From: Pseudomonadales bacterium
GTDB lineage: Bacteria > Pseudomonadota > Gammaproteobacteria > Pseudomonadales > Ketobacteraceae
Length of the DNA stretch: 57,771 nucleotides
Assembly: GCA_020062665.1 (NCBI GenBank)
Contig: JAGUVW010000012.1
Location: 1 to 57,771 of the forward strand
Reading direction: 5' to 3'
The position numbers were made by a program, and so were the translations under genes. This document shows positions 51,858 to 57,771 of the stretch, one piece after another. Position 1 is the first letter of the stretch. The number at the start of each line of letters is the position of its first letter. Under the pieces are notes generated by a model. The model was not told the origin of the DNA and searched no databases. It saw only the letters and a program-made list of their open reading frames with translations.

Positions 51858-52832
51858 TCAGCCCGGCTCGATCGCACGCAAGTGCTGGCGCACGGCCAGT
51901 GCCGCTCCCAGCAATCCCACCAGCACGCTGCCGACAATAGTCAGCAGGCCAGTGCCCAGGCCCAGCCCCGCCAGCGCGAAGGTGCTGCGGTAAAGATCCG
52001 CCACCGCCTGCACCGGGCCATCCAGCCACAGCAGCAACGCCTGGATCAGCAACAGCGCGATCAGGCTGCCGCCCAGGCCATACCACAGGCCGGTATAAAG
52101 AAAAGGCCGGCGCACATAGGCGTCGGTAGCACCCACCAGTTTCACGATGACGATCTCGTCGCGGCGGTTTTCGATGCCCAGGCGGATGGTGTTGACGATC
52201 ACCAGCAGCACCGCCAGACCCAGGCCGATGCTCAGCGCCAGCACCAAGCGCTCACCCAGTGCCAGCAGCGCATAAAGCCGCTGCACCCACTGGGCGTCCA
52301 GCTGGGCTTCGTCCACTTCGGTTTTGCGGGCCAGGTCGTCGCGCAGTTTCTGGGCCTGCTCCAGCGTGTCGTGGGCGGGGTAGACCACAATCACCGCCGG
52401 CAGCGGATTTTCTCCCAGTTCCTGCAGGATGTCGCCGAGGCCGGATTGCTCCTTGAATTCTTCCAGTGCGCGCTCACGGGAAATGTAGGCGGTGCGCTTC
52501 ACATCCACGCGCTCGGCCAGTTGGGTGGCCAGAGCGCGGCCCTGGGCATCGCTGGTCTTGGCGGTGAGATAAAGGCTGACCTGGGCATTGCCGTCCCAGC
52601 CTTCGCTCAGGGTCTGCACGTTCTTGATCAGCACGAACAGGCCGGCGGGCAGGGCCAGCGCGATGGCGATCACCAGCAGGGTCATCAGCGTCGGCAGCGG
52701 CGTGGCCCGCAGACGGCGCAGACTGTCCACCGCCACATCACGGTGGTGTTCACGCCAGCGATCGAAGCGCTGCCGCCAGGTGACGCGGGCGACGGTGGCG
52801 CCCTTGGAGACGTTCGGCGCGGGCTGGTTCAT
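51858..52832 (-). CDS. ftsX: Cell division ABC-transporter-like permease FtsX
   Basis: The 324-residue membrane partner of FtsE. It has four helices (LMTLLVIAIALALPAGLFVLI near 50-70, and three after residue 195), an extracytoplasmic loop between TM1 and TM2, and the family segment GIENRRDEIVIVKLVGATDAYVRRPFLY. FtsEX activates peptidoglycan amidases at the septum through EnvC. The start overlaps the ftsE stop by ATGA, so the two are coupled. Confidence 0.97.
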   Translation of the reverse strand: MNQPAPNVSKGATVARVTWRQRFDRWREHHRDVAVDSLRRLRATPLPTLMTLLVIAIALALPAGLFVLIKNVQTLSEGWDGNAQVSLYLTAKTSDAQGRALATQLAERVDVKRTAYISRERALEEFKEQSGLGDILQELGENPLPAVIVVYPAHDTLEQAQKLRDDLARKTEVDEAQLDAQWVQRLYALLALGERLVLALSIGLGLAVLLVIVNTIRLGIENRRDEIVIVKLVGATDAYVRRPFLYTGLWYGLGGSLIALLLIQALLLWLDGPVQAVADLYRSTFALAGLGLGTGLLTIVGSVLVGLLGAALAVRQHLRAIEPG

Positions 52833-53506
52833 AGGTGCTCCCGGTCGTAGCCGTCGCGGATCAGTTCGCCGTTGTGCAGTGCGAGCAGGCGGTGGTCATA
52901 ACGGTGGATCAGACCGACATCGTGGGTGGCGATCAGCACGGTGGTGCCCACCTGGGCGAACTGGTCGAACAGATCCATGATTTCGGCGGACAGCTCCGGG
53001 TCCAGGTTGCCGGTGGGTTCGTCGGCGATCAGCACCTGCGGCTTGTTCACCACGGCGCGGGCGATGCCGACACGCTGCTGCTCGCCACCGGACAGGGTGG
53101 CCGGGTTGAGATTTTCCTTGTCCAGCAGGCCCACTTTATCCAGCGCGGCGCGCACCCGGCGGCCGGTGTCGCGGGGCGAGAAGCCGGCGATCAGCAGGGG
53201 CAGCGCCACGTTGTCGTACACAGTGCGGTCGAACAGCAGGTGGTGGTGCTGGTGCACCATGCCGATCTGGCGGCGGTGATAGGGAATCGCGGAGCGGGGA
53301 ATGTGGGCGATGTTCTGGCCGCACACCAGCATCTGGCCGGCGCTGGGCCGCTCGATCAGCATGATCAGTTTGAGCAGGGTGCTCTTGCCGGCGCCGGAGT
53401 GGCCGGTGAGAAACACCATTTCCCCCGGTGCCAGTTCGAAGTTGAGGTTCACCAGGGCTTCGCGCCCGTTGTCGTAGCGCTTGCTGACTTTCTGCAGGCT
53501 GATCAT
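52829..53506 (-). CDS. ftsE: Cell division ATP-binding protein FtsE
   Basis: A 225-residue ABC ATPase that works with FtsX at the septum. Walker A is GHSGAGKST (35-43), the signature LSGGEQQRVGIARA, Walker B VLIADEPTGNLD and the H-loop ATHD. FtsE-specific MVHQHHHLLFDRTVYDNVALPL is present. It lies 4 nt after ftsY in the ftsY-ftsE-ftsX operon. Confidence 0.98.
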   Translation of the reverse strand: MISLQKVSKRYDNGREALVNLNFELAPGEMVFLTGHSGAGKSTLLKLIMLIERPSAGQMLVCGQNIAHIPRSAIPYHRRQIGMVHQHHHLLFDRTVYDNVALPLLIAGFSPRDTGRRVRAALDKVGLLDKENLNPATLSGGEQQRVGIARAVVNKPQVLIADEPTGNLDPELSAEIMDLFDQFAQVGTTVLIATHDVGLIHRYDHRLLALHNGELIRDGYDREHL

Positions 53507-53510
53507 GGGC

Positions 53511-54731
53511 TCACCGGTCGAACAGCGCCTTCACGAAGCCGTCCGCTTCGAATGGCCGCAAGTCATCGATTTTTTCGCCCACGCCGATGAAACGGATGGG
53601 CAGCTGCATTTTGGCGGCAATGGCGAACACAATGCCGCCCTTGGCGGTGCCGTCGAGTTTGGTAAGGGTGAGTCCGGTCACACCCACTGCCTCGTGGAAT
53701 TGCTGGGCCTGGTTGAGGGCGTTCTGGCCGGTGCCGGCGTCCAGCACCAGCATGACTTCGTGGGGCGCCGTGTTGTCGATCTTGCCCATGACGCGCTTCA
53801 CTTTCGCCAGCTCGTCCATCAGGTTGCTCTTGGTATGAAGGCGGCCGGCGGTGTCGGCGATCAGCACGTCCACGCCTTTGGATTTGGCGGATTGCAGAGC
53901 GTCGAAAATCACCGAGGCACTGTCGGCGCCGGAGTGCTGGGCCACCACGGCGATATTGTTGCGCTCGCCCCAGACCTGAAGCTGTTCCACTGCCGCCGCG
54001 CGAAACGTATCGCCCGCCGCCAGCATCACGGATTTGCCTTCCAGCTGGAGTTTCTTCGCCAGCTTGCCGATGGTGGTGGTTTTGCCCACACCGTTCACGC
54101 CCACCATCAGGATGACGTAGGGCTTTTTGCTGGTGTCGATGTGGAAACCACCGCCGCCGTCGGCGCGGGTGAGGATGGCAGCCATTTCCTCCTGCAGCGC
54201 TTTGTAGAGAGCGTCGGAATCCGCCAGCTCCTTGCGCTTCAATCGGGCGGTGATGGCGTCGAGAATTTTGCGGGTGGCGTCCACGCCCACGTCGGCGGTG
54301 AGCAGCTGGGTTTCGATGTCGTCGAGCAGGTCGTCGTCGATGGCCTTCTTGCCCAGTAGCAGGCTGGAAAGGCCGTCGGTGAGGCCGGAGCGGGTGCGGG
54401 AGAGACCCTGCTTGACGCGAGCGAAGAAGGAAACGGGGGCTTCGGCGGGTTCGGGTTTGGCGACGGGTTGAGGCGCGGCGGGCCGGGCTTCTTTTGCCAC
54501 GGGTGTCTTCGCTTCCGGCGGCGCTTTGGCTTCCACCGCAGCCTTGGCGGGCACCGGCGCCACAGCCGGCTTCGTCACCGGTACAACCAGCGCCTGATTC
54601 GCTGCCTCGGCGCCAAAATAACGGGCGAACAGCGCCTGCTCGCTCAACACATCAGGCCCGCGCAACGGCGCTGCGCCCGGCACAAAGAACCGCTCGAAGG
54701 CGGCACGCTCGTGGGCGTGGTTCGGCATCAT
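53511..54731 (-). CDS. ftsY: Signal recognition particle receptor FtsY
   Basis: The 406-residue GTPase docks SRP-ribosome complexes at the inner membrane. An acidic/Ala-Pro-rich A domain (1-100) precedes the N domain, then the G domain with GVNGVGKTTTIGKLA (211-225), AAGDTFRAAAVEQL, DTAGRLH and TKLDGTAKGG. The A domain is short compared with E. coli FtsY. Two adjacent ATG codons are possible starts. It opens the ftsYEX operon and is divergent from the M16 protease genes. Confidence 0.97.
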   Translation of the reverse strand: MMPNHAHERAAFERFFVPGAAPLRGPDVLSEQALFARYFGAEAANQALVVPVTKPAVAPVPAKAAVEAKAPPEAKTPVAKEARPAAPQPVAKPEPAEAPVSFFARVKQGLSRTRSGLTDGLSSLLLGKKAIDDDLLDDIETQLLTADVGVDATRKILDAITARLKRKELADSDALYKALQEEMAAILTRADGGGGFHIDTSKKPYVILMVGVNGVGKTTTIGKLAKKLQLEGKSVMLAAGDTFRAAAVEQLQVWGERNNIAVVAQHSGADSASVIFDALQSAKSKGVDVLIADTAGRLHTKSNLMDELAKVKRVMGKIDNTAPHEVMLVLDAGTGQNALNQAQQFHEAVGVTGLTLTKLDGTAKGGIVFAIAAKMQLPIRFIGVGEKIDDLRPFEADGFVKALFDR

Positions 54732-54866
54732 GAAACCTCTGGGAATTCTGGCAGTCTATGACAGGCTGGTGCGAGTCGGGTATCCTACCATTTGTTCCGC
54801 CCTGACTCAGCTGCAAATTCAAGCCAACGGATTTTCCAACAACCCTACGGAAATCGCGCATTGCCT

Positions 54867-56228
54867 ATGTCATTTCACCGGACTGGCCGCCTCACCCTGG
54901 CGAGCCTCGCGCTCATCATATTGCCCGCCTGGGCCCAGGCCCCTGCCGGCACCCGGCCTTCCCCGGCCGAACGCACCTTCACCCACACCCTGGACAACGG
55001 CCTCAAGATCATCGTGCGGGAAGATCACCGGGCGCCGGTGATGGTGTCCCAGGTCTGGTATAAGGTGGGCTCCTCGTTCGAAACGCCAGGGCTCACCGGC
55101 GTGGCCCACGTGCTGGAACACATGATGTTCAAGGGTACCGACAAGGTGCCCAGCGGCGAGTTCTCGAAAATCATCGCCAACTACGGCGGCAGCGAGAACG
55201 CCTTCACCACCTACGATTACACCGGCTACTACCAGCTGATGAGCGCCCGCAACCTGCCGCTCAGCCTGGAGCTGGAAGCCGACCGCATGCAGAACGCCAA
55301 AATTCCCGCCGACGAGTTCAAGAAAGAACTGGAAGTGGTGAAGGAAGAGCGCCGTCTGCGCACCGAGGACGATCCCAATTCCCTGGCCTATGAACGCTTC
55401 ACTGCGGCGGCCTATGTGTCATCCGGCTACCACAATCCCATCATCGGCTGGATGCACGATCTGGATCGCCTGACGGTGGAAGACGTGAAGCGCTGGTACG
55501 AACAGTGGTACGCACCCAACAACGCGATTCTGATTGTGGTGGGCGACGTGAAGGCGCAGGAAGTGTTCGCGCTGGCAGCGCGTTATTTCGGCCCGATTCC
55601 CCGCCGCGCCACCCCCACGCCGCAATTCAACCGCGAAGTCGCAGGCATTGGCGAGCGCCGCGTGACGGTAGAAGTCCCCGCCAAGCTGCCGGTGCTGTAC
55701 ATGGGCTTCAACGTGCCGGGCATCAACACGGCGCAGGATGAAAGCGAGGTCTACGCCCTGCGCATGCTGGCCGGCGTGCTCGACGGCGGTTACAGCGCCC
55801 GCATCGAAACCGAACTGGTGCGGCGCCAGCAGATCGCCGCCAGCGCCGGGGCCGGTTACGGCGGTTTCTCGCTGGGCGACACGCTGTTCTACCTGAGCGG
55901 CATCCCCAACAACGGCCACTCGCTGGAAGACCTGGAGCTGGCCTTCAACGAACAGCTGGCCCGCCTGCAGACGGAACTGGCCAGCGCCGACGAACTGGAG
56001 CGAGTACGCGCCCAAATCATTTCCGGCATCGTCTACCAGCAGGATTCCATTTCCAGCCAGGCCAACCAGATCGGCCGCATGGAAGCCATCGGCCGCAGCT
56101 GGCAGGAAGCCGATCAGATGGTCGACAAGCTGGCCGCCGTGACGCCGGAGCAGATCCAGGCAGTGGCGCGCAAATACCTGGTGCCAGCGCGCCGCACCGT
56201 GACCCTGCTCAAACCCCAACCCCTCTGA
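54867..56228 (+). CDS. M16 (pitrilysin) family zinc protease, active subunit
   Basis: A 453-residue exported peptidase, signal to about AWAQA. The inverted zinc motif HVLEH is at 81-85, with the distant ligand Glu161 in EVVKEERR, 76 residues later as the family requires. The R/Y substrate motif region GYSARIETELVRRQ is also present. It is followed 21 nt later by a second M16 gene without zinc ligands, the usual active/inactive pair in Pseudomonas and relatives. It probably degrades periplasmic peptides or processes exported proteins. Confidence 0.93.
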   Translation: MSFHRTGRLTLASLALIILPAWAQAPAGTRPSPAERTFTHTLDNGLKIIVREDHRAPVMVSQVWYKVGSSFETPGLTGVAHVLEHMMFKGTDKVPSGEFSKIIANYGGSENAFTTYDYTGYYQLMSARNLPLSLELEADRMQNAKIPADEFKKELEVVKEERRLRTEDDPNSLAYERFTAAAYVSSGYHNPIIGWMHDLDRLTVEDVKRWYEQWYAPNNAILIVVGDVKAQEVFALAARYFGPIPRRATPTPQFNREVAGIGERRVTVEVPAKLPVLYMGFNVPGINTAQDESEVYALRMLAGVLDGGYSARIETELVRRQQIAASAGAGYGGFSLGDTLFYLSGIPNNGHSLEDLELAFNEQLARLQTELASADELERVRAQIISGIVYQQDSISSQANQIGRMEAIGRSWQEADQMVDKLAAVTPEQIQAVARKYLVPARRTVTLLKPQPL

Positions 56229-56249
56229 TCACAGGACGCTGCAGATACC

Positions 56250-57746
56250 ATGACCGATACCCGCAGAACCCGTCGCAACCTGAGCATCATGATGGTGGTG
56301 GTGGCGATCCTGATCGTCGTATTCTACAACCTGCCTGGCAGCCGTCGCAGTGGCGAAGTGCGCACCGGGCCGATGATCGTGCCTACGGAACAGACCGCCA
56401 GCCAGAAAGCAGTGGGCGGCCTCAAACTCACGTCACCAGAATTGATCGAAAAGACCCCCGCCAAATCCCACCGCATCCACATCGAATCCTGGCGCACACC
56501 GAAAGGCGCCAAGGTGATGTTCGTGGCGTCGCCGGAAATTCCCATGCTGGATGTGCGCGTGGTATTCAACGCCGGCTCGGCGCGGGATGGCGACACACCG
56601 GGGCTGGCGTTCCTCACCAATGCCATGCTGAACGAAGGCGCCGGGGTGTCTGACGTGGACGACATCGCCCGCCATTTCGAGGGCCTGGGCGCCAGCCTCA
56701 GCACCGGCGCCTATCGCGACATGGCGGTGGTGAGTCTGCGCACCCTGTCCGACGATCAGTACCGCCGCCCGGCCCTGAACCTGTTCTATGACGTGGTGGC
56801 CCATCCCACCTTCCCCCAGGCCAGTCTCGACCGCCTGCGCAACCAGCTGCTGCTGGGCCTGCAGCGGGAAAAGCAGGATCCCGGCGCCCAGGTGGCCAAG
56901 GCCTTCTTCCAGCAGCTGTATCCCAACGCGCCCTACGGCATTCCCACCCGCGGCACCGAGGACAGCCTGCCGCTGATCAGCCAGGATCAGCTCAGGACTT
57001 TTCACCAGCGCTACTACGTGGCGGGCAACACGGTGATTGCGCTGATCGGCGCCATCGACCGCAGTGAAGCCGAACTGATCGCCAACCAGCTCGATCAGCA
57101 ACTGCCGGAAGGCCCTGCCGCACCGGTGCTGAAAGCCCCCGCCGCGCCCGCCAGCGCCCGCCACGAGCATATCGAGTTTCCCTCCAGCCAGACCCACATC
57201 ATGGCCGGCACCGTGGGCGTGAAACGGGGTGATCCGGACTGGTATCCGCTGATGGTGGGCAACGAGATTCTGGGCGGTGGCGGCTTTGCCTCGCGCCTGA
57301 ACCAGACCATCCGTCAGGACAACGGCCTGGCCTACAGCATCTACAGCCAGTTCGTGCCGATGGCGGTGGAAGGCCCCTTCCTGATGAATCTGCAGACCCG
57401 CAACGACCAGGCCGACCAGGCCCTGCAACTGCTGGACAAGACCCTGCGCGCCTTCATCGAACAGGGCCCCACCCAGCAGGAACTGGACGACGCCAAGCGC
57501 AACCTGCTGGGCAGCTTCCCCCTGCAGACCGCCAGCAACAGCAGCATCGTGGATTACCTGGGCATGATCGGCTTCTACGGTCTGCCGCTGGATTTTCTGG
57601 AGCAGTATCCGCAGCAGGTGGAGCAGGTGGAGGTGGACGCGGTGAAGAAGGCGTTCGCCCGGGTGATTGCGCCGGACAAACTGCTGACCGTCACCGTGGG
57701 TGCGCGCACGGCCCCGGCCAGCCCGGCTCCGGCGAACGGCGGCTGA
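56250..57746 (+). CDS. M16 family protein, catalytically inactive partner subunit
   Basis: A 498-residue protein with an N-terminal anchor helix (IMMVVVAILIVVFYNLPG) and an M16 fold. The position of HxxEH reads LAFLTNAMLNEG, so the zinc ligands are missing. The C-terminal R-Y motif region is present (GGGGFASRLNQTIRQDNGLAYSIYSQF). Such partners contribute substrate-binding residues to the active subunit, here encoded just upstream. The anchor would fix the pair to the inner membrane facing the periplasm. Confidence 0.92.
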   Translation: MTDTRRTRRNLSIMMVVVAILIVVFYNLPGSRRSGEVRTGPMIVPTEQTASQKAVGGLKLTSPELIEKTPAKSHRIHIESWRTPKGAKVMFVASPEIPMLDVRVVFNAGSARDGDTPGLAFLTNAMLNEGAGVSDVDDIARHFEGLGASLSTGAYRDMAVVSLRTLSDDQYRRPALNLFYDVVAHPTFPQASLDRLRNQLLLGLQREKQDPGAQVAKAFFQQLYPNAPYGIPTRGTEDSLPLISQDQLRTFHQRYYVAGNTVIALIGAIDRSEAELIANQLDQQLPEGPAAPVLKAPAAPASARHEHIEFPSSQTHIMAGTVGVKRGDPDWYPLMVGNEILGGGGFASRLNQTIRQDNGLAYSIYSQFVPMAVEGPFLMNLQTRNDQADQALQLLDKTLRAFIEQGPTQQELDDAKRNLLGSFPLQTASNSSIVDYLGMIGFYGLPLDFLEQYPQQVEQVEVDAVKKAFARVIAPDKLLTVTVGARTAPASPAPANGG

Positions 57747-57750
57747 GGAC

Positions 57751-57771
57751 ATGGCGCGCTCAGCCAAACCG
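57751..57771 (+). CDS. Start of a gene cut by the window edge, probably rsmD
   Basis: Only seven codons (MARSAKP) are present, starting 4 nt after the M16 stop behind a GAGGAC site. In Pseudomonas the gene after the M16 pair is rsmD (16S rRNA G966 methyltransferase), whose N-terminus is short and basic, so synteny suggests it. The fragment alone cannot prove it. Confidence 0.4.

Noticed and set aside
56433-57767. A 444-codon open frame on the minus strand inside the second M16 gene
   Set aside because: Antisense shadow of a conserved gene.
1-57771. CRISPR arrays, insertion sequences, prophage genes, tRNA or rRNA genes
   Set aside because: No repeat-spacer pattern, transposase or integrase motif, or tRNA/rRNA sequence was recognised; a tRNA scan was not possible here.

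Overview
The window reads as chromosomal DNA of a GC-rich, aerobic, probably marine or oil-associated gammaproteobacterium. An Alcanivorax-like organism is my best guess. The guess rests on gene content (AlkB/XylM-type membrane hydroxylase with its own reductase, acs/ActP-type acetate system with CrbS/CrbR-type regulators, many secreted and outer-membrane proteins) and on a Pseudomonas-like gene order. No rRNA, tRNA, CRISPR array or insertion sequence was recognised. GC was judged by eye, not measured.

Backbone. rsmD(start)-M16 protease pair-ftsY-ftsE-ftsX at the right end (51858-57771), rpoH at 15052-15909 and thiS-thiG-trmB at 4587-6317 keep the relative order and orientation of one compact Pseudomonas locus. 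Here about 36 kb separates ftsX from rpoH.

Layout. 1-10.8 kb: start of a MalT-like regulator, HMG-CoA reductase, a peptidase/propeller/barrel protein, trmB-thiG-thiS, a DUF423 protein, then the reductase-hydroxylase operon and a DUF2236 (MpaB/Lcp-type) protein. 10.8-17 kb: ecotin, a beta-propeller lipoprotein, a shortened monooxygenase-like protein, an SRPBCC-SDR fusion, rpoH and a crotonase. 17.2-20.3 kb: an envelope cluster with an ECF sigma factor, a one-TM DUF3619 protein, a DUF3106 helical repeat protein and a barrel. 20.3-24 kb: thioredoxin-fold and DsbD-N proteins, a GNAT acetyltransferase, thrB and a DUF2782 protein. 24.3-34.3 kb: panP, acs, crbR, a PETase/cutinase-like secreted hydrolase and crbS. 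34.3-45.6 kb: a second DUF2236 protein with a TetR regulator, a LOV-like protein, a Ser/Thr kinase, DUF1456, a DnaQ-like exonuclease, a DUF294/CBS protein and a chemoreceptor. 45.7-47.7 kb: ActP-type symporter with its DUF4212 subunit. 47.8-51.8 kb: TonB-dependent receptor, nitroreductase and an epimerase-like SDR.

How the parts work together. Acetate or acetyl groups from alkane, fatty-acid or polyester breakdown could enter through the DUF4212/ActP symporter and be activated by Acs. CrbS (a symporter-like sensor kinase) and CrbR would control this. A shared promoter motif, ACCAA-N-GTCTAAT, lies 60-77 nt before acs, before DUF4212-actP and before the DUF294 gene, and suggests a local regulon. 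Heat-shock control looks doubly wired: rpoH has a sigma32-like promoter followed by a perfect CIRCE (HrcA operator) in its leader. The most notable enzymes are the PETase-like hydrolase, the XylMA-like oxygenase pair and a class I HMG-CoA reductase with no other mevalonate gene nearby.
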